NCBI GenBank assembly: GCA_028820845.1 | Contig: JAPPII010000076.1 | Coordinates: forward strand, 1-64,000 | Length of the DNA: 64,000 nucleotides | Direction: 5' to 3' | DNA from: Candidatus Poribacteria bacterium | GTDB taxonomy: Bacteria; Poribacteria; WGA-4E; WGA-3G | In this document: positions 7,415 to 16,044 of the stretch, piece by piece | How positions within the stretch are numbered: the first letter of the stretch is position 1 | Layout of the letters: the number at the start of each line of letters is the position of its first letter | Translations under genes and position numbers: made by a program | Notes under the pieces: model-generated | Told to the model about the DNA's origin: nothing | The model's input: the letters and a program-made list of their open reading frames with translations, nothing else | The model's database searches: none

Positions 7415-7443
7415 TTGCATTTCCCCTGTAATTGTGGTATTAT
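7415..7443 (+). promoter_or_regulatory. Promoter for rpmB
   Basis: TTGCAT (7415-7420), a 17-base spacer ending TGTGG, and TATTAT (7438-7443); the TG before the -10 box makes it extended. It lies 55 bases before the rpmB start. Confidence 0.65.
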
Positions 7444-7498
7444 TAATACTTAGGTTTAGAAAAGGGATTTAGTGAAAAAGAAGAGAGGAGAGTGAGAC

Positions 7499-7708
7499 AT
7501 GTCACGCATCTGTACGGTCTGCGGTAAACGTCCCATAACAGGCAACCAGATTAGTAAATCCGTCCGGCACACAAAACGCCGTTGGATGCCAAATCTACAA
7601 CGGGTTCGGGTTCAAACCGAGGAAGGCACGAAGCGAATCCGTGTCTGCGCCAAATGTATACGGAGCGGGAAAATTACCAAAGTTATATCGAAAATGCCAG
7701 CGGCTTAA
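7499..7708 (+). CDS. rpmB: 50S ribosomal protein L28
   Basis: 69 residues, the usual size of bacterial L28. Family features are the N-terminal CTVCGKRPITGNQISKS, then HTKRRWMPNLQRVRV and the C-terminal RVCAKCIRSGKI. It keeps both Cys-x2-Cys pairs (CTVC near the N-terminus, CAKC near residue 51), so it is a zinc-binding (C+) version. It assembles into the large ribosomal subunit. A clear GAGAGGAG ribosome site precedes the ATG, and a promoter lies at 7415-7443. It is monocistronic, and converges on relA 49 bases later. Confidence 0.95.
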   Translation: MSRICTVCGKRPITGNQISKSVRHTKRRWMPNLQRVRVQTEEGTKRIRVCAKCIRSGKITKVISKMPAA

Positions 7709-7757
7709 TAGGGAAGTACGTCTCGACTGAAGATTAGGCTCACACCACGAAGTGAGA

Positions 7758-9962
7758 TTAGAACTTACGGGTGACACGCTGTACACCCTTTAAACGACGA
7801 ATCGCCTGCATGACTTCTTCGAGTTGTCCAGCCCCTGTAACGTCGATTGTGAAATAGTCAGAAGCTGTTGCCTCAAGACGTTCTATGGAGGGTTGGAAAT
7901 TCCCAGATCGGATGTTTACCTTGTACTTTGCGATAGCAGTTGTGATTTCACCGAGCATCCCGGGACGGTCACTGCACTCCACAAAGATTTTTACAGGATA
8001 GATGTCAGGAGGATGGTTTCCATTGTCGGCGGGAGACTTTTCGAGCCAGGTCACAGATAAAAGTCGTTCGGGTTCATCAAGGACACGGATACACCCTGCT
8101 CTATGGACAGAAACACCGCGTCCGCGAGTTAGGTAGCCGACGACCTGATCCCCTGGTATCGGATTACAGCATTTCATGATCCGCATCATGCCCAAATCAA
8201 TGTCATTTTCGAGTTGTATGGCTGGGGCTGATGCGGTTTTTCGCGCTCGGATACTCTCTTTCGCAGCCTCAGGTTTCGGGGTCTCAGGTTTTAACAAATT
8301 AACAACCTGAGTTGCCGACTCATTGCCGTTGCCGATTCGGACGAAAAGTTCATCAAGGTTCTTGAGTTTGAGTTGCTTCGCGATATCCAATAACTTCGGA
8401 GAATTGAGATAGTCACGCGAGGTAAGAGAGGCAGCACGCAGTTCAGCGTCGAGAAATTTTTTGCCTAATTCCAGTGCGTCAGCCCTATCCTTTTCACGAA
8501 ACCAGTGTTTAATTTTCCCACGGGCTGTAGCGGTTTTGACGTAAGGTAACCAACTCCGGCTCGGTTTCCCATTTGCCTGTGTCCGAATTTTAACTTGGTC
8601 TCCATTCTCAAGCACGCGTCGAATGGGGGCAACACTCCCATTTACCTCTGCCCCCACACATGTATGCCCGACATCCGTATGAATTTTATAGGCAAAATCG
8701 ATGACAGTAGCCCCCGCGGGTAAGGTAAACAAATCACCTTTCGGAGAAAAGACGTATACTTCATCTTGGAAGAGTTCAAGTTTCATTGACTCCACGAACT
8801 GATGTGGGCTGTCTTGGATTTCCTGTATATCGTCAAGTATCTGCTTATAACTGGCGAAAATCGAACGTCCCTGCTCACTTCTGGGAACCCCTTCCTTATA
8901 ACTCCAATGCGCAGCGATACCGTCTTCAGCGACCTTATGCATCTGATATGTGCGAATCTGGACCTCTACCGGTTTACCGTCATCAAGAATCGTGGTATGG
9001 ATGGATTGATAGCCGTTTTTCTTAGGCTGTCCGATCCAATCGCGAAGTCGGTCTGGATGATAACTCCATTTGTGATGGAGTGCAGCGAGTGTGGTATAGC
9101 AGTCAACGTTGGTTTTGACGAGGATCCGGAGTCCAACGAGGTCTCGGATTTCGCTGAAGGGTGTCCCTTTCTGTTGTATTTTCTGGTAGATGCTGTAGAT
9201 GTGCTTTGTCCTGCCGTGGACATCGGCAAAAATGCTGCGGTTCTCAAGTTCCTGTCGAATCTGCTTTACCATTTTCTCACAATACGCCTCTCGCTCGTCA
9301 AGTTTTTGATTCAAGAGTTCAGCAATTTTCCGATATTCTCCAGGATAGAGATGCTTGAACGCTAAATCTTCAAGACGACTCATGATACGCCAGATGCCGA
9401 ATCGGTGTGCGATCGGTGCGTAAATTTCCAATGTCTCTTTTGCGACCCGTTGGCATTTCTCGCTCGAAAGGAATTTCAACGTCTCCATGTTGTGGAGTCG
9501 ATCTGCGAGTTTAATAAGAATGACCCGCATGTCTTCCGCCATCGCTAAAAGAAGTTTGCGGTAGGTTTCTGCTTGGCGCTGCCGATGGACGCGGTCCTCA
9601 ACCGTGGTTGTAGCAACAGGGGCAGGCAGAAGAGAGACATTGAGATGATATTGACCTATCTTTGTGACACCCTCAACAAGATTCGCGATATTCGCACCAA
9701 ACCTTACCTGCATCTCTTGACGTGTGATACCGGTATCTTCAAGGACATCGTGCATGAGTCCTGCACAGATTGTGTGCGTATCGAGCCGGAGTTCGGCAAG
9801 TATTTCAGCAGTTTTGACGCAATGCGTGAAGTACGGTTCACCAGATTTCCGACGTTGTCCTTTATGGGCATCTTGTGCGAAGCGATAGCATCGCTCCAGC
9901 AGTTCAACTTCTGCATCCGGATTATATGCTTGAATCTGGGTTATTAGGGACTTGAGACTCAT
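7758..9962 (-). CDS. relA: Bifunctional (p)ppGpp synthetase/hydrolase, RelA/SpoT (Rsh)
   Basis: 734 residues, full length for long Rsh enzymes. In order: an HD hydrolase domain (HCVKTAEIL and HDVLEDTGI, about 47-77, keeping the HD pair needed for hydrolysis), the synthetase domain (about 240-350, with RDLVGLRILV and EDGIAAHWSYK), a TGS domain (DEVYVFSPKGDLFTLPAGAT, about 400-460) and a C-terminal ACT domain (CSDRPGMLGEITTAIAKYKV, about 655-680). Both catalytic halves look intact, so it probably makes and degrades the stringent-response alarmone. The start at 9962 has a GGGAG site and lies 41 bases inside the 3' end of recJ, so the two are probably co-transcribed and translationally coupled. 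Confidence 0.95.
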   Translation of the reverse strand: MSLKSLITQIQAYNPDAEVELLERCYRFAQDAHKGQRRKSGEPYFTHCVKTAEILAELRLDTHTICAGLMHDVLEDTGITRQEMQVRFGANIANLVEGVTKIGQYHLNVSLLPAPVATTTVEDRVHRQRQAETYRKLLLAMAEDMRVILIKLADRLHNMETLKFLSSEKCQRVAKETLEIYAPIAHRFGIWRIMSRLEDLAFKHLYPGEYRKIAELLNQKLDEREAYCEKMVKQIRQELENRSIFADVHGRTKHIYSIYQKIQQKGTPFSEIRDLVGLRILVKTNVDCYTTLAALHHKWSYHPDRLRDWIGQPKKNGYQSIHTTILDDGKPVEVQIRTYQMHKVAEDGIAAHWSYKEGVPRSEQGRSIFASYKQILDDIQEIQDSPHQFVESMKLELFQDEVYVFSPKGDLFTLPAGATVIDFAYKIHTDVGHTCVGAEVNGSVAPIRRVLENGDQVKIRTQANGKPSRSWLPYVKTATARGKIKHWFREKDRADALELGKKFLDAELRAASLTSRDYLNSPKLLDIAKQLKLKNLDELFVRIGNGNESATQVVNLLKPETPKPEAAKESIRARKTASAPAIQLENDIDLGMMRIMKCCNPIPGDQVVGYLTRGRGVSVHRAGCIRVLDEPERLLSVTWLEKSPADNGNHPPDIYPVKIFVECSDRPGMLGEITTAIAKYKVNIRSGNFQPSIERLEATASDYFTIDVTGAGQLEEVMQAIRRLKGVQRVTRKF

Positions 9963-12498
9963 CTTCTATAATCTCCCACATAGATTCAATATTTGCCTTC
10001 AGTTGAAATTCAATAAAAGCGGGGCATGTCTGTTTAATCCATTCCCCCTCAAGATATGTACCAGAAAAGGATAAATCATTTTTCTCGGCAGGAAGGAGTT
10101 TGACAAGCCTCTGCCCCGGTTCACCATGTCGTGTAATGTACCGCAATTCTTCAAAGATCGTGAGTCCAGTTTGAACAGTCAGGGCTCCACCGAGTTTACC
10201 ATTAAGCATTTCTGCTTCGGGATAGCCGACGACACCGTTGGATTGGATAGCCTTTCGCATATCGGCGTATAAGTGACGTAAAACCTCTTTTGTCGGATAT
10301 TTTTGAGCAATCCAATTGTGTATATGCGTTGCATCCGTGTCGTTATAGATAAGATGCAGATAGGAGGTGCTGTCAGAGACGAAAGCAGGTCTACACCGTT
10401 TGAAAAATGCATCGGAATTCGGTGTTAGGTGGCAGAAGACAAAGTGTGGAACATACGGAAACGCTTCATAGTGCGAAAAAGTGCTACTTGAAGCGATTGC
10501 TCGGAGTTCACCACTATGGAGCTGCTTCAATAACTCAGCCGTTTCAACCATCGAGGTTGTTGCATCGTGCCGCGCGATGCCTTCAATACTCTCGGGTAAA
10601 AGTTTGGTGAGGAGAAGATCCAACATCTCCTCGTCCTGTACATAAATTATACAGGACTCTTCCCTGGCGAGCAAGTTTAAAAGGTATTCTTTTTTATTTC
10701 CGTTCCGTTTGTCAACGAGCTTCACAGGAGAGGGCTCGTCGCGTTTTGGAAACACGTCCCATTTCATCCCCCTACTTTCGCGGCGAACCTGCCAATCCTC
10801 AAGGGTGAGTTGGACAGATCGCCTGCCCTGCCATTCGTTGATTTGTGGAGAGAAGGCGATATCGAGGGATAGGTTGGAACCTATGAAGTCGACGCGTTTT
10901 TCTCCTGCGCGCCATGCGATAGCCCGCCGTCCGATCTTTCCATCTGTTAGCGTCATACGTAGATGATTTTTCTCCGGTCCCATCAGGGAAGGGCCGTCAC
11001 TAATATTGAGGCGGCGTGCTCCAAAAAGGAACTTAGGATTGTTTTGTCCAAAGGGTTCAAATTGCTCAAATTCCTTTAGTGTTTCTAACGTTAGAAGTGG
11101 CAGATGTGTTTCAAACTCAAGGTCAAGTTTCGGTTGTAGTTCCGCTGCCGTTAGACAATTAGAAGCGACTTCGTTGAAAGCGACTCTGAATTGCGGGATA
11201 TTCTCAGTTTTGATTGTCAGCCCGGCTGCCGCTGCGTGTCCACCGTGTTTCACGAGCAATTCCGTGCAATCAACGAGTGCATCGGCGAGGTTCATTCCTT
11301 CTATACAACGTCCGGATCCAGTCGCTTCATCACCGTCAATAGCAAGCACAATCGCGGGTTTGTAATAGGTTTGAAGCAGGCGAGAAGCGACAATCCCGAC
11401 AACACCTTGTGCTTTTCCTCGCCACCTGTCGCTGGCAACAACAATCCCGATGGTGTTATCCGCTATTTCGGTTTCAATTATCTCAACAGCCTGCTCTTGA
11501 ATCTCGCGTTCTAATTCCTGCCGCTCCTGATTTGCCTTATTGAGTAGCGGTGCAATCCGAGCCGCAACGTCATCGGAATCGGTGGTGAGCAGCTCAACCG
11601 CTTTATCCGCAGTGTCCATCCGCCCAGCGGCATTGATACGGGGCCCCAATTTAAAAGAGAGGCTATATCCATCAAGCGGTTGGTCGAGTTTGTGTCCTGC
11701 GGCTTCGCATAACGCGTGAATTCCCGGACGTTCGCGCTTGTTAAGCTCGGCTAACCCCAAACGGCTCAAAATTCGATTCTCCCCAGTGAGGGGTGCCATA
11801 TCCACAACTGTCCCTAAGGCGACCAAATCCAGTTGGGACTCAAGAAATGATCTATCGTTTACTAACCCTTGCGCCAATTTGAAGGCTAACCCGACCCCTG
11901 CAAGTTCGGTGTAAGGGTATGTATTTCCCGGCACCTTCGCCGAAATTACGGCGTATGCGGGTGGCTGCTCTCCCTCTGGTTGATGGTGGTCAGTGACAAT
12001 AACGTCCATACCGAGTTGATTGGCTAACGCGACCGCCTTAACAGCATTGATACCGCAATCCACAGTAATCAGCAGTTTGGTGTTCTTTTCGCGGCGGATT
12101 TTTTTCACGGTATCTTCACTCAGTCCATAACCGTCTCCGAACCGATTCGGAATATAGTAATCGGCAGGAGCACCCAACCGGCGAAACGTGTTGAGTAATA
12201 GTGCCGTTGCGGTTGTACCGTCAGCGTCGTAATCCCCATAGATACAGATTTTTTCACCCCGCGCCATCGCCTTATTTATTCGGTCAACGGCTTTACCCAT
12301 ATCAGCAAATTCAAGAGGGTCGTGTAATTCATCAAAAGACGGATAGAGATACGTTCGCGCCTCGGCAGCATCCTTTATCCCGCGATTGGCAAGCAGTCGC
12401 GCAGTGAAGATAGAAATCCCCAATTCCGACGCTAATTTTACACTACTATCAAAATTTGAATTTAGGAACCGCCACACTTTGCGGGAGGGTTTTTTCAT
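9922..12498 (-). CDS. recJ: Single-stranded-DNA-specific exonuclease RecJ
   Basis: 858 residues. The DHH phosphoesterase core is clear: IYGDYDADGTTATALLL (about 86-102), TVDCGINA, then VTDHHQPEG (about 167), and the DHHA1 part with the glycine motif KHGGHAAAAGLTI (about 415). The OB-type domain follows, then a long C-terminal extension of about 250 residues, as in RecJ of Firmicutes and relatives. It digests ssDNA 5'-3' in recombination and mismatch repair. The start at 12498 has a GGAAGGAG site; the frame continues to 12612, but that segment holds the promoter. It overlaps relA by 41 bases. Confidence 0.93.
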   Translation of the reverse strand: MKKPSRKVWRFLNSNFDSSVKLASELGISIFTARLLANRGIKDAAEARTYLYPSFDELHDPLEFADMGKAVDRINKAMARGEKICIYGDYDADGTTATALLLNTFRRLGAPADYYIPNRFGDGYGLSEDTVKKIRREKNTKLLITVDCGINAVKAVALANQLGMDVIVTDHHQPEGEQPPAYAVISAKVPGNTYPYTELAGVGLAFKLAQGLVNDRSFLESQLDLVALGTVVDMAPLTGENRILSRLGLAELNKRERPGIHALCEAAGHKLDQPLDGYSLSFKLGPRINAAGRMDTADKAVELLTTDSDDVAARIAPLLNKANQERQELEREIQEQAVEIIETEIADNTIGIVVASDRWRGKAQGVVGIVASRLLQTYYKPAIVLAIDGDEATGSGRCIEGMNLADALVDCTELLVKHGGHAAAAGLTIKTENIPQFRVAFNEVASNCLTAAELQPKLDLEFETHLPLLTLETLKEFEQFEPFGQNNPKFLFGARRLNISDGPSLMGPEKNHLRMTLTDGKIGRRAIAWRAGEKRVDFIGSNLSLDIAFSPQINEWQGRRSVQLTLEDWQVRRESRGMKWDVFPKRDEPSPVKLVDKRNGNKKEYLLNLLAREESCIIYVQDEEMLDLLLTKLLPESIEGIARHDATTSMVETAELLKQLHSGELRAIASSSTFSHYEAFPYVPHFVFCHLTPNSDAFFKRCRPAFVSDSTSYLHLIYNDTDATHIHNWIAQKYPTKEVLRHLYADMRKAIQSNGVVGYPEAEMLNGKLGGALTVQTGLTIFEELRYITRHGEPGQRLVKLLPAEKNDLSFSGTYLEGEWIKQTCPAFIEFQLKANIESMWEIIEDESQVPNNPDSSI

Positions 12499-12583
12499 GA
12501 TGCTCCTTCCGTTGCTGACATCGGAAATCTGCATTTTGCGACAACATGGAGAGATTGCAAACAACACGTCTTTGACTCTTGAT

Positions 12584-12612
12584 ATATTATCATAAAAATT
12601 CGGGTTTGTCAA
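12584..12612 (-). promoter_or_regulatory. Promoter for recJ-relA
   Basis: On the minus strand TTGACA (12612-12607), a 17-base spacer, and TAATAT (12589-12584). The recJ ATG follows about 85 bases downstream. This indicates recJ does not start in the upstream in-frame extension. Confidence 0.75.
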
Positions 12613-12651
12613 GTCTTTTAGTTTTTGGGGCAGTGTAAATTTAAATATAAC

Positions 12652-12680
12652 TTGACAAAATGAATTGCACGTGGTATTAT
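12652..12680 (+). promoter_or_regulatory. Upstream promoter for the ferredoxin gene
   Basis: TTGACA (12652-12657), a 17-base spacer ending TGG, and TATTAT (12675-12680), facing away from the recJ promoter about 40 bases to the left. A second -10-like TATAAT lies at 12856-12861 with a weaker CTGTCA upstream, just before the fdxA ribosome site. fdxA may therefore have two promoters, with a leader of about 220 bases from the distal one. Confidence 0.65.
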
Positions 12681-12904
12681 TTATAGTACCCTAATCGCAA
12701 CTCAGTAAACAGCAGATTTTGGCAAAACTTGTAAACGAAAACGAACTCTAAAAACTGGCGAAATTTGAAAAAAAACGCCATACATGATAATGTTTTTTCT
12801 AACGCCTTCATCGAATAGGGATTAACCTCGTCTGTCAAATGAAGTTGCCCTGTTGTATAATACGGAGGCTTTATTGTAAATCAAGCGGAAAGGAGTTTTC
12901 TCGC

Positions 12905-13162
12905 ATGACCTATGTGATTTGTGAGCCCTGTATTGAAGTTAAGGACAGCGCGTGCGTTGATGTCTGCCCAGTGGACTGTATTCACCCGCTACCCGATGCT
13001 GATGAGTTTGAGGATGTCGATCAGCTTTACATCGACCCGGAAGAGTGCATTGATTGTGGCGTTTGCGAACCCGAATGTCCGGTCGAAGCGATCTTCATGG
13101 AAGAAGATGTCCCGGAGGAATGGGAAGAGTTCATAGATATTAATGCTGAATACTTTGAATAA
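12905..13162 (+). CDS. fdxA: Seven-iron (3Fe-4S/4Fe-4S) ferredoxin
   Basis: 85 residues. The cysteine pattern is that of the FdxA type: C9, C17 and C58 for a [3Fe-4S] cluster, and C21 with C48, C51 and C54 for a [4Fe-4S] cluster (CVDVCP and CIDCGVCEPECP). The C-terminal extension DVPEEWEEFIDINAEYFE is also typical of actinobacterial and proteobacterial FdxA. It carries electrons in the cytoplasm; the partner enzyme cannot be told from the neighbours. The start at 12905 has a GAAAGGAG site; the frame runs back to 12839, but that part is not ferredoxin-like and spans a promoter element. It is monocistronic, with a strong terminator at 13200-13257. Confidence 0.93.
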   Translation: MTYVICEPCIEVKDSACVDVCPVDCIHPLPDADEFEDVDQLYIDPEECIDCGVCEPECPVEAIFMEEDVPEEWEEFIDINAEYFE

Positions 13163-13173
13163 CGGATAGTCCC

Positions 13174-13257
13174 CGCAACCCTTGGGTTGCGACATCTTGC
13201 ACGGTTGTTGATTTGTGCGCCTACTTAAGATGCTGCAAATCGGCAACCGTGTTTTTT
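13174..13257 (+). terminator. Hairpins after fdxA, including a strong intrinsic terminator
   Basis: A first small hairpin CGCAACCC-TT-GGGTTGCG spans 13174-13191. The second is a classic terminator: ACGGTTGTTGATTTG (13201-13215) pairs with CAAATCGGCAACCGT (13236-13250), followed by T6 at 13252-13257. Confidence 0.85.
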
Positions 13258-13280
13258 GTCCTCACTGATTTGGGCGTATT

Positions 13281-13613
13281 ATGCAAAAATTTCAACCTAC
13301 TCACATTGAAAGAAGTAACGCAAGTTTGAAGATTCAGTGGAAAGATTCGCATCATAGTGAGTTGTCCTACTCCGTTCTCCGCCAAAAGTGTCCATGTGCG
13401 CGATGCGACGCAACGCGTTCCGGTAAAGACCCTTTTCATATCTTACCGTCTGATGACTTTTTCAAAAATTTACAGCTTGTAGACATTCAGTTGGTGGGGC
13501 GTTATGCGGTGCGGTTGATTTGGAATGATGGACATCGTACCGGAATTTATACGTTCCAGTTTTTGCGAGAACTCAGCGAAGATGCTCTGGTAACTGAAGA
13601 TGATAAGGTATAG
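13281..13613 (+). CDS. DUF971 (GBBH-like N-terminal) domain protein
   Basis: 110 residues, a single DUF971 domain (the gamma-butyrobetaine hydroxylase-like N-terminal fold). Recognisable features are IERSNASLKIQWKDSHHSEL at the start, LRQKCPCARCDA (about 33-44), VDIQLVGRYAVRLIWNDGH (about 67-85) and GIYTFQFLREL. Standalone DUF971 proteins are widespread and sometimes sit near Fe-S assembly genes (ApbC/Mrp), although here the neighbour is a ferredoxin gene. The role is unknown; the CPCARC cysteines suggest metal binding. It lies just after the fdxA terminator, so it should have its own promoter, which I could not place. It converges on the YkgJ-type gene six bases later. Confidence 0.85.
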   Translation: MQKFQPTHIERSNASLKIQWKDSHHSELSYSVLRQKCPCARCDATRSGKDPFHILPSDDFFKNLQLVDIQLVGRYAVRLIWNDGHRTGIYTFQFLRELSEDALVTEDDKV

Positions 13614-13619
13614 TGGGTG

Positions 13620-14189
13620 CTATTCGGACAGCAGTTGCAGAACAAGATAGCAGTTAGGTGTCTTCTTCTCAGCCCCTAATTCACTGCTAAGCCTCTTACA
13701 TTCATTCCAATAACGCGTATAATTGAGGGGTCGGTATCGGCGGCGTTGTGTAATAAAGGTTTTATGACAACACGCTAATTCATTGCCGTTATGAATCGGA
13801 TATCCCCAGACCCGACAGATGACTGGACGGTGCTCGTAGACAGCACACACTCCGCCTATTAGCATCGGACACTGACCTTCAGGCGTGCCTTTTATCACCC
13901 CGATTGCTTTCATGCCTGCATCGGGTATGATGTTTTCAACATTGTAGCCGTGCGTCTCCAATTTTTTGATAGTCCGCTCGGCTTTCCGGCGGACATGCGT
14001 GCGAAGCTGGGGAGAAAGCATCCGCAACCCGATCTTCAAGTCCTGAGCTTCGACCTCACTAATCGCCATTGTTGCTGTATTCTGGCAGCAGGAGAAGCAG
14101 TCAGTTGGACACGGTGTGCCCCCCGACGCTTCACGCAAACGTTCAACATCGCGCTGAATCTCGCTAACAAGTTCACGATAGGCTTCCAT
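13620..14189 (-). CDS. YkgJ-type cysteine-cluster protein
   Basis: 189 residues. The YkgJ family cysteine pattern is present: CPTDCFSCCQN (about 27-37), CPMLIGGVCAVYEHRPVICRVWGYP (about 108-132) and CCHKTF (about 141). The family is thought to bind zinc or an iron-sulfur cluster through these cysteines, and its function is not settled. The start lies eight bases after the stop of the cold-shock/Sm-like gene on the same strand, so the two should form one operon. It may therefore act in the same RNA-related process, which is inference only. Confidence 0.85.
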   Translation of the reverse strand: MEAYRELVSEIQRDVERLREASGGTPCPTDCFSCCQNTATMAISEVEAQDLKIGLRMLSPQLRTHVRRKAERTIKKLETHGYNVENIIPDAGMKAIGVIKGTPEGQCPMLIGGVCAVYEHRPVICRVWGYPIHNGNELACCHKTFITQRRRYRPLNYTRYWNECKRLSSELGAEKKTPNCYLVLQLLSE

Positions 14190-14197
14190 AGCAACAC

Positions 14198-15151
14198 CTA
14201 ATCCAAGGAAAGCGCGTAAACAGCATGGCGGAAGATAACGACTTTTGCCCCATTCGCTAAAATCAGCTTAATCTCATAAGGACTCACCCAGTCTATCGTC
14301 CCATGAAAAATCTCTCCCTCTCGGAGTGTGATCTCAATCATAGATTTACTTCTTCGGGCACTCTGCACTGCCTCGGTATCCAGTTCACAGGTGTCGGCAT
14401 CAGAAGTTAATTGCGTTAACTGCTGTGCCTTGACATCTTCATCAATATCAATAGCTGCCTGAACCCGTTCCGCGTCAACATCCTTATAGCAGTATTTAAC
14501 ATCCGTTTTAGCGACGTGCCGCTCCGTTCCATTGCTATTGAGGGTCAAACGTGAGAGCGTCATTTCAAGGACCGTTGCGGGAAGTTGAACATCGTCGGGC
14601 AATGCGAAAAACATCGGGGTTTCAAAGTTAATCTGTTTGAGGATGTAAAGGTCTCCGAAGCTGAGCTGTTTTGAAGTTTGTTCTTTCGGATCCTGGGTCG
14701 AAGTTTCAGCAGTGTCGAAATCTCTGGGGGAGATTGGCTGGCTCCTCGGTTTCGCAGTCGGTTTTGAAGTCGCTATAGAGACACTGCGGTCGCGGCGGCT
14801 CCGAATCGGCTTTGACCGGGGGGTTTCTTCCCTAAAGGTAGTACGTTCATTACTGAGGAATTGGTCTTGATGTTGCCCTGGGAAACCTGAGTAGCCACGC
14901 GGAATGATCGCTTTTCCTTGTCTCAGCCATCGGCGTTCTGTGGGAGTGAGCAACACTTCAACATTCTGGGCGACGAGTCCCTTCTCACCTTCAACAATGT
15001 TGTATTTGACCCGTTGACCGACCCGGAGTTCCTCGTATTCGGGTTGCTTAATGGCGGAACTGTGTAAGAAGACATCAGCATCACTGCTATCTTGGGCGAT
15101 AAATCCGAAACCTTTATCGAAATTGTAGTACTTAATCCGTCCTGTAGGCAT
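14198..15151 (-). CDS. Cold-shock domain protein fused to two Hfq/Sm-like domains
   Basis: 317 residues. Residues 1-66 are a cold-shock domain with RNP1 (KGFGFIA, 13-19) and RNP2 (DVFLH, 26-30). Residues 70-160 are a basic Arg/Ser/Pro-rich linker. Residues 165-225 read like one Sm domain (GDLYILKQINFETPMFFAL, then DVQLPATVLEMTLSRLTL), and residues 270-317 like a second with a better Hfq match: IEITLREGEIFHGTIDWVS for Sm1 and VIFRHAVYAL for Sm2, where Hfq has YKHAIS. It would bind single-stranded RNA at three sites. The Sm assignments are from pattern alone. CCAGGAG precedes the ATG, and ykgJ follows in an operon. Confidence 0.7.
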   Translation of the reverse strand: MPTGRIKYYNFDKGFGFIAQDSSDADVFLHSSAIKQPEYEELRVGQRVKYNIVEGEKGLVAQNVEVLLTPTERRWLRQGKAIIPRGYSGFPGQHQDQFLSNERTTFREETPRSKPIRSRRDRSVSIATSKPTAKPRSQPISPRDFDTAETSTQDPKEQTSKQLSFGDLYILKQINFETPMFFALPDDVQLPATVLEMTLSRLTLNSNGTERHVAKTDVKYCYKDVDAERVQAAIDIDEDVKAQQLTQLTSDADTCELDTEAVQSARRSKSMIEITLREGEIFHGTIDWVSPYEIKLILANGAKVVIFRHAVYALSLD

Positions 15152-15326
15152 TATATGCTCCTGGCGTCTTGTCCATTTTCAGGAAGCTGACGCTAAACAT
15201 TCACCATTTGCGTTCCTATGTGAGCATTTCTCTTTCATCAAGAAGCTGGCACGTCAGCCTCTCTGAATTTATTGTTTTTATTCACACAATAAACCTGCTG
15301 TATTATCAAATTCTTCAGCGTCAAAA

Positions 15327-15346
15327 CCCTATGCTTTAGCGTGGGG
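15327..15346 (+). mobile_element. IS200/IS605-type right-end hairpin, remnant 1
   Basis: CCCTATGC-TTTA-GCGTGGGG forms an eight-pair stem with G:U wobbles and a TTTA loop, the shape and sequence style of IS605-family right ends (TTTAGCGTGGGG). No tnpA or intact tnpB lies alongside. Confidence 0.4.
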
Positions 15347-15689
15347 ATGTAGACACTGTTTTTTCTTGAAGTGATTTGCTAAACCTGCTATAATATTGAG
15401 CGTAATCGGCATAGGTTGTAGTTGATGCTGTGGTAGATATGCTAAACAAGTGAGACGACTATGTAAAAGCCTTACACCTCAAAACTTGTTGAAAATCTGC
15501 TTGACATACACAGTAGGGAAAGACAGGTCATGCTGAATCCCATTTGAAAATGTGTATCAAATTTTTTCGTAAGGACACTTCAGTGTCGCAGTCGGGGTAG
15601 CGTCTGTTGCAGGAGGCTTCGTAAGACTTGCTCGCAAGCAGAGGTCGTTGATCGCACGAAATCTTCTGTAGAGACTACTTTTGCAGAAG

Positions 15690-15709
15690 CCTCACTCTTT
15701 AGAGCGAGG
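15690..15709 (+). mobile_element. IS200/IS605-type right-end hairpin, remnant 2
   Basis: CCTCACTC-TTTA-GAGCGAGG, an eight-base stem with one mismatch and the same TTTA loop, preceded by GAAG and followed by TCTATCAC, close to the GAAGCC-hairpin-TAGTTCAC ends of this family. The reading frame through it ends FAEASLFRARS before continuing. Confidence 0.4.
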
Positions 15710-16044
15710 TCTATCACAATAGAGCAACTTTGCGCATTTGTAGCAATTTTTGCAAGCCTACGCGTTTTAATAATATGGAGAATCCACAAATTACGTCCTG
15801 CCCACTATAACGTTATATAGTAAAACATAATTCAATATATTTGTCAAGTATAGTGTTGTGAACATTTCTTGCCAATTCGTTTTATATACTTGCTTTGCTT
15901 GATGTATGTAAATATTCTTACGAGATGTAGTCCGAAAAGTTACGCGATATTTCACGCGAACGCCAATATCAGCAAACCCAACCCAAATCTAAATAGCCGA
16001 AATGGAAATTCTGTTTCGAGTGTCTAATTTTTAGGAGACCTTAC

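Larger units (their letters stand above)
15152..16044. other. Gene-free interval with decayed IS200/IS605-like ends
   Basis: About 890 bases with no convincing intact gene. Two stem-loops of the kind found at the right end of IS200/IS605 elements (end of tnpB and its guide-RNA region) lie at 15327-15346 and 15690-15709 in the same orientation. Frames before them are broken by stops, but one ends in AEASLFRARS, reminiscent of TnpB C-termini. A minus-strand TTGACA-like box lies at 15842-15847, and a near-palindrome ACTATAACGTTATATAGT at about 15806-15823. The remainder shows nothing I can name. Confidence 0.45.

Noticed and set aside
15580-15789. Minus-strand ORF of 69 codons
   Set aside because: It lies over the decayed IS605-like remnant; no ribosome site and low protein-likeness.
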